Shown here one piece after another: positions 16,916 through 25,207 of a stretch of DNA of 33,943 nucleotides. Made by a program: the position numbers and the translations under genes. The DNA lies in contig CAYLYP010000030.1 of assembly GCA_964387795.1 (NCBI GenBank), positions 1-33,943 on the forward strand, given 5' to 3'. The stretch comes from CAYLYP01 sp964387795. Lineage in GTDB: Bacteria > Bacteroidota > Bacteroidia > Bacteroidales > UBA7960. The notes beneath the pieces were generated by a model. That model worked only from the letters and a program-made list of their open reading frames with translations, had not been told where the DNA came from and made no database searches. The first letter of the stretch is position 1, and each line of letters opens with the position of its first letter.

Positions 16916-17545
16916 ATGAACAAGATAAAAATCGTCCTGCTAATCTTTGCGCTTAGCATTATTGCGTGCCAACAAAGCTACGCACAGTTTAAAGTTGGAG
17001 TAACTGTTGGGGTAAATATCCCCACATTTAAAGCTGAAGATTTCGAGAACAGCAATTATAAAGTTCACATCTTAGATGACGCCATCGTTGGTTTTCATGG
17101 AGGCCTGGCTTTTAATTATGCCATTTCAGATTTTTACATTCAGCCGGAACTGATATATACCTCAATGACCAAAGACTTTAAAGTCACATTGCTTAATGAT
17201 GCAAATGCTGATCCGATTTACAAAAGGCAAAAAATTGGCCGACTCGATGTTCCTGTATTATTTGGAGCAAAACTTGGGCTTATCAAAGTGAACGCCGGAC
17301 CAATGGCAAGCATTGTCCTTAGACATCAGCAACCTTTAAAAGAGTTAAACTTTACTCAGGAATTCAGAAGGTTTAACCTGGGATATCAAATAGGTGCCGG
17401 CCTTAACCTGATGAACATTTCACTTGATGTCAGATATGAAGGCTTGTTTACTCCCACAAACTCTAAAATAACCTATAACGACCAGGCCTTAGACTGGAAA
17501 AACACCACAAGCCAAATAGTCGTTAGTGTGGCTTTGCTCTTCTGA
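16916..17545 (+). CDS. Porin-family outer-membrane beta-barrel protein
   Basis: Predicted outer-membrane barrel of about 209 residues of the OMP_b-brl_2 type common in Bacteroidota. The N-terminus is a Sec signal peptide (MNKIKIVLLIFALSIIACQQ, cut probably after SYA), followed by alternating beta strands (FKVGVTVGVNIPTF, FYIQPELIYTSM, GRLDVPVLFGAKLG, GYQIGAGLNLM, LDVRYEGLF) and a hydrophobic strand ending in F (VVSVALLF), the usual assembly signal. An ATG ten codons upstream (16886) would put a charged asparagine-rich stretch before the signal, so 16916 is preferred. Ligand unknown. A terminator follows, so it is monocistronic. Confidence 0.85.
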   Translation: MNKIKIVLLIFALSIIACQQSYAQFKVGVTVGVNIPTFKAEDFENSNYKVHILDDAIVGFHGGLAFNYAISDFYIQPELIYTSMTKDFKVTLLNDANADPIYKRQKIGRLDVPVLFGAKLGLIKVNAGPMASIVLRHQQPLKELNFTQEFRRFNLGYQIGAGLNLMNISLDVRYEGLFTPTNSKITYNDQALDWKNTTSQIVVSVALLF

Positions 17546-17570
17546 CACCTTTCAGGAATTGAATCAACCA

Positions 17571-17614
17571 ACAAACTTCCTTAAACATTTTCTAAGGGAG
17601 TTTGTTCTTTTATT
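17571..17614 (+). terminator. Terminator of the outer-membrane barrel gene
   Basis: ACAAACTTCCTTA (17571-17583) pairs with TAAGGGAGTTTGT (17593-17605), 13 bp with one G-T pair and a nine-base loop, followed by TCTTTTATTT. Confidence 0.75.
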
Positions 17615-17678
17615 TATATGCTTTCAATGAACAGTTTCCCGAATTGAAAGCAATGCACTGATTTTCAAAAACAAAAAA

Positions 17679-19781
17679 ATGAAGCCTTTTAAATTTTTAT
17701 TACCCATTTTGATTTCTTTGTTCATGATGAACTGTAGTACTAAAAACGAAAGCAATCCCCTATTGGAGGATTTTAAAACACCCTTTGGCACCCCTCCTTT
17801 TCACCTGATAAAGCATGAGCATTATCTTCCTGCTTTTAAAGCTGCCATTGAAGAAGGCACAAAAGAACACGATGCCATTATCAACAATCCTGAGCCTGCT
17901 ACCTTTGAAAACACAATCGTGGCGTTAAATAATGCAGGAAACAGGCTGACAACGATTCAGAATATCTTCTTCAACATTAATGAAGCAGAAACTGATGAAA
18001 AGATGCAAGCCATTGCCAGGGAAGTATCACCTTTGGTAACTGAATATTACAATGACATCTATCTGAACGAAAAGCTTTTTGCCAGAGTGAAGGATGTATA
18101 TGCCCAAAGAACATCCCTGAATCTTAACATTGAACAAAATACTTTACTGGAAAAAACCTATAAAGGATTTACCCGCAGCGGTGCAAACCTGAATCCTAAA
18201 GATAAAGAAACATACAGGGCAATATCAAAAGAACTTGCCGAGCTGTCTTTAAAATTCAGTGAAAACATCCTGGCCGAAACCAATGCATGGTTTCTCCATT
18301 TAACAAAAAAAGAAGACCTTTCCGGACTTCCTGCATCTCTTATTGAAACTGCAGCCCAAATTGCCAAATCTAAAAACCTTGAAGGCTGGGCTTTTACCCT
18401 TGATGCTCCGGTTTATTGGCCTTTTATGACCTATTCCGATAAAAGGGAATTGAGAAAAGAGATGTTCATACAATATGGCTCCCGCGCATTTAAAGGCAAT
18501 CAAAATGACAATAAAGATATTGCAAAGCGAATTGCCAATCTTAGGCTTCAGGAAGCACAACTCCTTGGCTATACTTCTTATTCAGATTACGTGCTCGAAG
18601 AAAGAATGGCTAAAAGCGCTGAAAAGGTTAATGCTTTCCTAAATGAACTCCTGGCTGCCAGCATGCCTGTTGCCCAAAAAGACCTTGAAACACTCACACT
18701 ATTTGCAGCTTCCAAAGGCTTTACCGATACTATCCAAAGATGGGATTTCTCATACTATGCTGAAAAATTAAAAGAAGAAAAATACCAGTTTAATGAAGAA
18801 ATGCTTAAACCATACCTTCAACTTGACAGCGTTAAGAATGGCATTTTCCTTCTTTGTAATAAGCTTTATGGGCTCAGCTTTGTTGAGAATAAAGAAATCC
18901 CCGTCTATCACCCTGATGTGAAAACATACGAAGTATGGGGCGAAGGAAAAAGGTTTATGGGCTCTTTATATCTTGACTTCTTCCCTCGCAAGGGAAAAAG
19001 TGGCGGAGCATGGATGACAAGCTTCAGGGAACAGGAAATTGTTAATGGGGAAAACATTCGCCCGCATGTTTCAATAGTTTGCAATTTCACCCAACCTACC
19101 GAAACAACCCCTTCCCTGCTTACTTTTAGTGAACTCACTACTTTCCTCCATGAATTCGGTCATGCATTACATGGCCTCCTCAGCGATGTTACCTATTCAA
19201 GCCTTTCCGGCACTAATGTTTATCGTGATTTTGTAGAACTCCCTTCACACATCATGGAAAACTGGGCCAAAGAAAAAGAATTCCTTGACCTGTTTGCCGT
19301 TCATTATCAAACAGGTGAAAAAATCCCTGCCGAACTCATAGAAAAAATCATTGCAGCAAGCAATTACAATGCTGCATACCAGTCTGTCCGCCAATTAAGC
19401 TTTGGTATTACTGATATGGGCTGGCATTCAATTACATCCCCTGTTGAAGTCGATGTTGATGTCTTTGAAAGGGAAAAAATGGCACCTACTGAGCTGTTCC
19501 CTATTATCAAAGGCACTAACCAAAGCGTTGCATTTAGCCATATCTTCTCTGGCGGTTATGCTGCCGGATACTATGGATATAAATGGGCAGAAGTGCTTGA
19601 TGCTGATGCCTTCAGCCTGTTTAAGAAAAATGGGATTTTTGACAAAAACACTGCAAATGCATTCCGTGAAAATATCCTTTCCAAAGGTGGCACTGAGCAC
19701 CCAATGGATTTATATGTCCGTTTCAGGGGTCAGGAACCCACTTCTGATGCGCTCTTAATTAGAGCTGGTTTAAAAAAGTAA
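17679..19781 (+). CDS. M3-family zinc metallopeptidase, lipoprotein (Dcp-like)
   Basis: Peptidyl-dipeptidase/oligopeptidase of family M3 (700 residues, usual 680-720), cleaving short peptides. The zinc site is HEFGH (H491, E492, H495) with the third ligand E520 in VELPSHIMENW, and the substrate-binding GYAAGYYGYKWAEVLDAD segment near the C-terminus is conserved. The N-terminus is a signal peptide with a possible lipobox (LFMMNCS), so it is probably a lipoprotein in the periplasm, whereas E. coli Dcp is cytosolic; Bacteroidota commonly have such exported copies. It stands alone between terminators. Assignment to M3 is firm; Dcp versus oligopeptidase A specificity cannot be told. Confidence 0.95.
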   Translation: MKPFKFLLPILISLFMMNCSTKNESNPLLEDFKTPFGTPPFHLIKHEHYLPAFKAAIEEGTKEHDAIINNPEPATFENTIVALNNAGNRLTTIQNIFFNINEAETDEKMQAIAREVSPLVTEYYNDIYLNEKLFARVKDVYAQRTSLNLNIEQNTLLEKTYKGFTRSGANLNPKDKETYRAISKELAELSLKFSENILAETNAWFLHLTKKEDLSGLPASLIETAAQIAKSKNLEGWAFTLDAPVYWPFMTYSDKRELRKEMFIQYGSRAFKGNQNDNKDIAKRIANLRLQEAQLLGYTSYSDYVLEERMAKSAEKVNAFLNELLAASMPVAQKDLETLTLFAASKGFTDTIQRWDFSYYAEKLKEEKYQFNEEMLKPYLQLDSVKNGIFLLCNKLYGLSFVENKEIPVYHPDVKTYEVWGEGKRFMGSLYLDFFPRKGKSGGAWMTSFREQEIVNGENIRPHVSIVCNFTQPTETTPSLLTFSELTTFLHEFGHALHGLLSDVTYSSLSGTNVYRDFVELPSHIMENWAKEKEFLDLFAVHYQTGEKIPAELIEKIIAASNYNAAYQSVRQLSFGITDMGWHSITSPVEVDVDVFEREKMAPTELFPIIKGTNQSVAFSHIFSGGYAAGYYGYKWAEVLDADAFSLFKKNGIFDKNTANAFRENILSKGGTEHPMDLYVRFRGQEPTSDALLIRAGLKK

Positions 19782-19796
19782 TCCAAAGATTTTTTG

Positions 19797-19804
19797 TAAT
19801 TTTG
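19797..19804 (+). promoter_or_regulatory. Candidate -7 element abutting a terminator
   Basis: TAATTTTG fits the -7 consensus and ends exactly where the terminator hairpin starts (19805). A transcript from it would begin inside the left arm of the hairpin. No matching -33 element is evident. Confidence 0.35.
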
Positions 19805-19838
19805 AGGGGTGTAATTTTTTCAATTACACCCCTTTTTT
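19805..19838 (+). terminator. Strong terminator of the M3 peptidase gene
   Basis: AGGGGTGTAATT (19805-19816) pairs perfectly with AATTACACCCCT (19822-19833) over a five-base loop and runs into TTTTT. It lies only 23 bp before the next start codon. Confidence 0.9.
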
Positions 19839-19860
19839 GTTAAACCTTAGCTGACTTACA

Positions 19861-20538
19861 ATGTTTAGGATTGTTACCCTTATTATTCTGGTTTTTTGCT
19901 CTTTGGCTGTTTCAGGCCAAAAAACATGGGAACATAAAATTGATATCAAACCTGGCGATATCCTCTTCCAGGATGCTGATTGCGGTGACTTTTGCCTTGC
20001 AATTACCAAAGTAACATCAGGTTTTGAAGGTGCCAGGCTTTCACATGTTGGTATTGTTGATTTTTTCGAAAATCAATGGATGGTGATTGAAGCCACTGGC
20101 AAAGGTGTAGTTGCGACCCCACTGGAGACTTTTCTTAACCAATCTATTGATAAAGATGGAAACCCAAAGGTCATTTCCGGCAGGGTGATCAATCAGTTTC
20201 AACCTCTCATTGGCACTGCCCTTGAATATTGCCGAAATCAAATAGGCAAACCTTATGACTGGGCTTTTGAATTCAATAATGACAGTTATTACTGTAGTGA
20301 GCTTATTTATTTCGCCTTCAAAGAAGCAATGGGTGGAAAAGAATTCTTTAAATCGGCCCCCATGACATTTATTGATCCCGATTCAGGGCTTGTTTTTAGC
20401 GTATGGGAGGATTATTTTAAAGAATTAAAAATCCCTGTCCCGGAAGGCAATGCAGGTTGCAATCCCGGAGGACTATCAAAATCACCAATGATCCAGATAG
20501 TTCATGTATTTGGTAATCCTGATGGACTTAATGAATAG
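19861..20538 (+). CDS. Exported YiiX/YebB-like permuted NlpC/P60 hydrolase
   Basis: Predicted secreted cysteine hydrolase of 225 residues. A signal peptide (residues 1-19, cut near SVSG/SGQ) precedes KPGDILFQD, the histidine motif LSHVGIV (H62) and the cysteine motif YYCSELIYFAF (C145, E147). This histidine-before-cysteine order is that of the circularly permuted NlpC/P60 group called YiiX/YebB, related to LRAT. Proposed substrates in the family are amide or ester bonds in peptidoglycan or lipids; the substrate here is unknown. An orphan ThiS gene begins 23 bp after the stop, apparently in the same transcript. Confidence 0.88.
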   Translation: MFRIVTLIILVFCSLAVSGQKTWEHKIDIKPGDILFQDADCGDFCLAITKVTSGFEGARLSHVGIVDFFENQWMVIEATGKGVVATPLETFLNQSIDKDGNPKVISGRVINQFQPLIGTALEYCRNQIGKPYDWAFEFNNDSYYCSELIYFAFKEAMGGKEFFKSAPMTFIDPDSGLVFSVWEDYFKELKIPVPEGNAGCNPGGLSKSPMIQIVHVFGNPDGLNE

Positions 20539-20561
20539 ATGTTATCTCTTTTTCAAAACAA

Positions 20562-20768
20562 ATGGAAATCACGCTCAATAACCGTAAAGAAATATTTGAA
20601 GGGCATGACTCTTTAACAATAGAACAAATCCTTGAACTAAAGAGTTTTACTTTCAGGCTTTTAGTTATAAAAATCAATGACACCCTCGTCCCAAAAGACA
20701 AATATCAGGAAACTATTGTAAATGATGGTGACCATCTCACAGTATTACACCTGATAAGCGGAGGTTAA
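20562..20768 (+). CDS. thiS: ThiS-family sulfur carrier protein
   Basis: Ubiquitin-like beta-grasp protein of 68 residues ending in the diagnostic SGG, whose C-terminal glycine is adenylated and thiocarboxylated to carry sulfur for the thiazole ring of thiamine. Family signs are the N-terminal EITLNNRKEIFE strand, VIKINDTLVPKDKYQET and VNDGDHLTVLHLISGG. None of the partner genes (thiF, thiG, thiH, thiE) is nearby, so it is an orphan copy. It sits 23 bp downstream of the YiiX-like gene, probably in one operon. It could serve thiamine synthesis encoded elsewhere or another sulfur-transfer route. Confidence 0.88.
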   Translation: MEITLNNRKEIFEGHDSLTIEQILELKSFTFRLLVIKINDTLVPKDKYQETIVNDGDHLTVLHLISGG

Positions 20769-20954
20769 TGAAATAGGGCAAGAAAATCAGTGTCTGCTCA
20801 AATAACTCATAGTCCCTGTTGAAAAGGCCTTAAAGGTAACAGTTACAAGGCAACTACACGAAATTGTCTAATTATGCATTCTGCCAATGACAATAAATAA
20901 GATAATGCCTTAGTGACTACTGAAATAAATAATCAAACATCATAGCACATTTGG

Positions 20955-20978
20955 ACAAAAATCCTTATCCAAAGGATT
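20955..20978 (-). terminator. Terminator of the T9SS plug gene
   Basis: Seen on the minus strand as AATCCTT-TGGAT-AAGGATT followed by TTTG, about 70 bp beyond the plug gene stop. The stem is 7 bp and AT-rich, so it is moderate. The remainder of the 278-bp gap (20769-21046) shows no gene. Confidence 0.55.
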
Positions 20979-21046
20979 CTATTATTGCTTAGTATATTAT
21001 TGAAATAAGACCTGTCAGTTACTTTAAAATTTACCCTAAGCGATTA

Positions 21047-22456
21047 TTAAAACGAAGAGGCATGTGCAAAGCCAATCAGTGAAAAATACAAATCTCCGGG
21101 AGCCTTATGATATACCATAATCGTGTATTCATTTCCGGTTTCAGAATGGTTCCCTTCCAGAAATGAAATATCGCCTTGCTGAAAGCCATTTTCAAGAAAC
21201 ATATAAACATAATTATAATATCCTTGTTTTAAAAGGATTTTTGCTTCGTAAGCACTCTTCTTAAAATTATACGTCATTCTATGTGTCAATGGAAATCCCC
21301 AGTCTGATAGTCCTCCATACACATATACCGAACCATCGATAAGTATTGGGGAATAAGGCAAACTAAAATAAACCCATACATAATCGCTCTCTGTATGATA
21401 ATCTGTTGCCTCATCATTTTTAACAAGATATCGGCCATTGATATCATCCATTGATACAAATCGCTTAAAAGTCCTTCTTTCGTCTGGCATCAGATAAGCT
21501 TCCCATCCAGTATCCGTATTAACAAGCCGCCCCATCCTGCCACTTACAAACTTAAGGTTCTTTAGATCAATACCCCTGTATTCATTTCCACCATCAAAAA
21601 TATTACCATCCTCATACTCATAAACCAGGGTGTTCCCCCTTACCAAAGAAGGCTTTAAACCTGTTATCGCATTATCCCACCTGCCATTCTGCCTGACAAC
21701 AACCTTCACATCTTCAAAGGGGTTCGACAGATAGTACGAATTATATGCAGTGATACTGAAATCTATCTCCTGTCTATACTTCTGATCATCAATCAGGGAA
21801 GCCATACTGACTTTTGCATCAACACCAACTTTCTGCTCATAAACAAAAAACCTCCGCGTAAGAACTAATTTTTCCGGATCATTGTCCTCATACACTATTA
21901 ATAAATAATTACCCGACAGTTTGGGCGTCATTTGTTCATTTGGAAATTCAACCTTATAATGAACATAAGACACCTGTGTATTAAATGAATACTTGTAATC
22001 AAGGATTTCCTGCATCGGAAAACCTTCAATATACTCAAAAGACTCAAGTGGAGAAGGCTCCCATGATGGATTACAATGAAGTATCGTATATGAAAAGTTC
22101 CTTAACGAACGCTCAACATCATCGAAACGCAATACCAGTTTTTCACTGCTTCCCAATTCCAAAACCGGCATCGAAAAATCCGTCCCGTTTTTATTGAACA
22201 AAACAGTCCTAATACTGTTTGAATAGACATAATCAGAATATCTAAGCGTGTTCTCGCTAAAGTAATCCTGGTTATTTTGCTGAAAACGCTCTTTATTACA
22301 TTTTTTTTCAATATCTTCATCATGCTTTTTGGAGGTTTCAACTGCATCATAATCCATTCTGTGATAATCTGCCATACATGGTTTTACCAATAATGCAATT
22401 GTCACATATACAGTTGCTTTAAAAATGTAAGAGAGACTGTTTTTCTGAACGTTCAT
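21047..22456 (-). CDS. Type IX secretion system plug protein (DUF5103)
   Basis: Exported protein of 469 residues matching the DUF5103/T9SS plug family of Bacteroidota. A signal peptide covers about residues 1-29 (cut after CMA). The C-terminal part has the characteristic YVWVYFSLPY, YVYGGLSDWGF, MTYNFKKSAYEA and LLKQGYYNYVYMF segments, and the N-terminal part SWEPSPLESFEYIEGF. In the Flavobacterium SprA translocon a homologous protein closes the periplasmic end of the pore; the same role is inferred. No other T9SS gene is in the window, as is usual for this scattered system. It is divergent from nqrA with a 154-bp shared upstream region. Confidence 0.9.
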   Translation of the reverse strand: MNVQKNSLSYIFKATVYVTIALLVKPCMADYHRMDYDAVETSKKHDEDIEKKCNKERFQQNNQDYFSENTLRYSDYVYSNSIRTVLFNKNGTDFSMPVLELGSSEKLVLRFDDVERSLRNFSYTILHCNPSWEPSPLESFEYIEGFPMQEILDYKYSFNTQVSYVHYKVEFPNEQMTPKLSGNYLLIVYEDNDPEKLVLTRRFFVYEQKVGVDAKVSMASLIDDQKYRQEIDFSITAYNSYYLSNPFEDVKVVVRQNGRWDNAITGLKPSLVRGNTLVYEYEDGNIFDGGNEYRGIDLKNLKFVSGRMGRLVNTDTGWEAYLMPDERRTFKRFVSMDDINGRYLVKNDEATDYHTESDYVWVYFSLPYSPILIDGSVYVYGGLSDWGFPLTHRMTYNFKKSAYEAKILLKQGYYNYVYMFLENGFQQGDISFLEGNHSETGNEYTIMVYHKAPGDLYFSLIGFAHASSF

Positions 22457-22536
22457 TGTGATTATTTCTTATTTGTTTGGTTTTTTTGTTGTCACTTGCT
22501 TATAAAAAAACTTTAGGCAAGATACAAACCTTCATT

Positions 22537-22575
22537 CAATGAAAAAATTGTTTCATTGGAAATTTTTCACATTTG
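22537..22575 (+). promoter_or_regulatory. nqr operon control region: inverted repeat and -7-like element
   Basis: A perfect inverted repeat CAATGAAA-N6-TTTCATTG occupies 22537-22558. It is followed by CACATTTG (22568-22575), one base off the TAnnTTTG -7 element, and a TTG (22548-22550) at a 17-base spacing falls inside the repeat. A dimeric regulator bound here would cover the -33 region of the nqr promoter. The half-site spacing of six bases is that of Crp/Fnr-type sites, but the regulator is not identified. Confidence 0.5.
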
Positions 22576-22610
22576 TGTCTGAATAAATAAATAATGATAT
22601 ACCTAAAAAA

Positions 22611-23963
22611 ATGGCCAAGGTCGTAAAACTTAAAAAAGGGCTTGACATCCCGCTTAAGGGAGCAGCCGAAAAGATCCTCATCAGCCCTGAAACGGAGCTT
22701 CAATATGCATTAAAGCCTGCTGATTTCATTGGGGTATTTCCAAAGTTAGTTGTTAAAGAGGGCGACAGACTAAAAGCTGGTGACCCTGTTTTTTTTGACA
22801 AAAACAACGAAACACATCTCTTCACCTCACCAGTAAGCGGAACCATTACCGAAATCATCAGAGGCGAGAAAAGGGTGATTCACGAAATTTGTATTGAATC
22901 TGACCAGGAAATTGAATACAAAGGATTTAACACTGCCAACCCTCTTGAACTCACCAAGGATGAAATTATCAAAAGGCTTAAACAATCTGGTTTATGGGTA
23001 GGTATTAGGCAACGCCCTTTTAATATTATTGCCAATTCCGAGGACAACCCAAAATCTATTTTTATCTCTGCATTTGATACCGCCCCCCTTGCTCCTGACA
23101 TGGATTTTATTGTACATGGGCAAGACAACGAATTTCAGATGGGGCTCAACGCACTTTCAAAACTCACTGGCGGAAAGCTTCACTTAAACGTCCATCTCAA
23201 CAATACAATTGAGCCTGCATTTACAAATGCTACAAATGTGGTAATTAATAAGTTCAAAGGGCCTCACCCCGCAGGTAATGTTGGCGTTCAGATCCACCAT
23301 ATCGACCCGGTTGCAAAAGGTGATGTGGTTTGGACTGTCCAACCTCAACATGTCATCATGATTGGCCGTCTTTTCTTAAATGGGATCTATGATGCAAGAA
23401 AAATTATTGCCCTTACCGGCTCCGAAATAAACGCCCCAAAATATTACAGGGTAATATCCGGAACGCAAATCACAAAATTGATCCAAAACAATACTTCATC
23501 AAAGAAGAAAAGGTTTATTAGCGGCAATGTCCTTAATGGCTCCAGAATTACTGAAAATGGCTATCTGGGCTTTTTTGACAATCAAATCACCGTTATCCCT
23601 GAAGGCGACCAACCTGAGTTTCTTGGCTGGATACTCCCTAAAACAAACAAGTTTAGCGTTTCCCGAACTTTGCCTTCTTTCCTTTTCCCCTCAAAAAAAT
23701 TCAAGCTTGACACCAACCTCCATGGCGGTGAGCGCGCTCTTGTCATGACTGGTGAATACGAAAAAGTATTGCCAATGAACATCCTCCCGCTTCAGCTTTT
23801 TAAATCTATCATTATTAATGATATAGATATGATGCAGAAACTTGGCATACTTGAACTCGATGAAGAAGATGTAGCTTTGTGCGAATTTGTCTGCACTTCT
23901 AAAACTGAAATTCAACAATTATTGCGCAAGGGACTGGACACTATGAAGAAAGAGTTCAGTTAA
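22611..23963 (+). CDS. nqrA: Na+-translocating NADH:quinone reductase subunit A
   Basis: Peripheral subunit of Na+-NQR, the membrane complex that oxidises NADH, reduces quinone and pumps Na+ outward. At 450 residues it has the usual length. It starts with VVKLKKGLDIPLKGAAE, has the biotinyl/lipoyl-like SPVSGTITEIIRGEKR region and the RPFNIIANSEDNPKSIFISAFDTAPL segment, then ERALVMTGEYEKVLPMNILP near the end. NqrA shapes the quinone-binding region. It is the first gene of nqrABCDEF; nqrB follows after 42 bp. Confidence 0.97.
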   Translation: MAKVVKLKKGLDIPLKGAAEKILISPETELQYALKPADFIGVFPKLVVKEGDRLKAGDPVFFDKNNETHLFTSPVSGTITEIIRGEKRVIHEICIESDQEIEYKGFNTANPLELTKDEIIKRLKQSGLWVGIRQRPFNIIANSEDNPKSIFISAFDTAPLAPDMDFIVHGQDNEFQMGLNALSKLTGGKLHLNVHLNNTIEPAFTNATNVVINKFKGPHPAGNVGVQIHHIDPVAKGDVVWTVQPQHVIMIGRLFLNGIYDARKIIALTGSEINAPKYYRVISGTQITKLIQNNTSSKKKRFISGNVLNGSRITENGYLGFFDNQITVIPEGDQPEFLGWILPKTNKFSVSRTLPSFLFPSKKFKLDTNLHGGERALVMTGEYEKVLPMNILPLQLFKSIIINDIDMMQKLGILELDEEDVALCEFVCTSKTEIQQLLRKGLDTMKKEFS

Positions 23964-24005
23964 ACATATACATTATTAAGGTTAAACAATTAAAACGAAT
24001 ATACA

Positions 24006-25184
24006 TTGAAAGCGATCTGGAAAATTAAAGAAAAGATAAAGCCCGCTTTCTCAAGAGGGGGAAAATTCGAAAAACTTCACAGGACTTTTGAAGCATTTGA
24101 GACTTTTCTGTTTGTACCTGAAACTACCACCTCCAGGGGAAGCCATATCAGGGATGCCATCGACCTGAAGCGTACTATGATCCATGTTATTATCGCATTA
24201 ATGCCCGCTTTGCTTTTTGGCATGTGGAATGTTGGGCTCCAGCATTACAGGGCTATAGGACTTGATGTAAGCTTTTGGGACCAGTTTGTTTTTGGTCTGG
24301 GAAAAGTGCTGCCTATTATCGTGGTTTCTTACCTCGTTGGCCTCGGCATTGAATTTATTTTTGCTACAATCCGTAACCATGAAGTTAATGAAGGATTCCT
24401 GGTTACTGGTATGCTTATCCCTTTAATCGTCCCACCAACTATTCCTCTTTGGATGGTTGCTTTAGCTACTGCATTTGCTGTCCTGATTGGAAAAGAAGCT
24501 TTTGGGGGAACCGGGATGAACATTATGAACCCGGCACTTCTCGCCAGGGCATTCCTGTTTTTTGCATACCCTGCTTATATGTCAGGGGATATATGGACCG
24601 ATACTACCCTAAGGAATGGTCAGGCATTAATCGACGGATTCTCAGGGGCAACACCCCTGGCTCATCTGGCCGCAGGGGATATTAGCAGTATCCCTTCCAA
24701 CCTTGAAATGTTCCTTGGAACCATACCCGGATCGATTGGGGAAACGTCAACACTGGCAATCCTGATTGGTGCTTTGATACTTATTGCTACCGGAATTGGT
24801 AGTATTCGTATTATGGCTTCGGTATTTTTTGGGGGTTTATTCATGGGCTTTCTCTTCAATCTTATCGGATTAAATGCCTATATGAACATTCCTGCTTACC
24901 AGCACCTGATAATTGGAGGTTTTGCTTTTGGAGCTGTTTTTATGGCTACAGATCCTGTTACTGCAGCCCAAACAAATAAAGGGAAATATATCTATGGTTT
25001 TCTGATTGGGGTCTTAGCTGTTTTGATAAGGGTAATTAATCCGGCTTATCCCGAAGGAATGATGCTGGCAATTTTATTAATGAATGTGTTTGCCCCCCTT
25101 ATTGATCATTATGTTGTTGAATCACACATAAAAAGACGCAAAAAAAAGGCGAAAAAAACCATTCTCTTAAACTCACAGGTTTAA
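24006..25184 (+). CDS. nqrB: Na+-NQR subunit B, TTG start
   Basis: Integral membrane subunit (392 residues, about ten helices) forming much of the Na+ channel. It carries the covalent FMN site: T216 in GFSGATPLA, the equivalent of the flavinylated threonine in Vibrio NqrB, and binds riboflavin and quinone. The start codon is TTG at 24006: the N-terminus KIKPAFSRGGKFEKLHRTFEAFETFLFVP aligned with other NqrB proteins requires it, in pieces such as AIWKIKEKIKP, and the next in-frame ATG is at residue 59, inside the conserved region. The FMN is attached by the ApbE protein encoded at the end of the cluster. Confidence 0.97.
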   Translation: MKAIWKIKEKIKPAFSRGGKFEKLHRTFEAFETFLFVPETTTSRGSHIRDAIDLKRTMIHVIIALMPALLFGMWNVGLQHYRAIGLDVSFWDQFVFGLGKVLPIIVVSYLVGLGIEFIFATIRNHEVNEGFLVTGMLIPLIVPPTIPLWMVALATAFAVLIGKEAFGGTGMNIMNPALLARAFLFFAYPAYMSGDIWTDTTLRNGQALIDGFSGATPLAHLAAGDISSIPSNLEMFLGTIPGSIGETSTLAILIGALILIATGIGSIRIMASVFFGGLFMGFLFNLIGLNAYMNIPAYQHLIIGGFAFGAVFMATDPVTAAQTNKGKYIYGFLIGVLAVLIRVINPAYPEGMMLAILLMNVFAPLIDHYVVESHIKRRKKKAKKTILLNSQV

Positions 25185-25207
25185 CATCAAAAAAAATCTG
25201 AAACACC

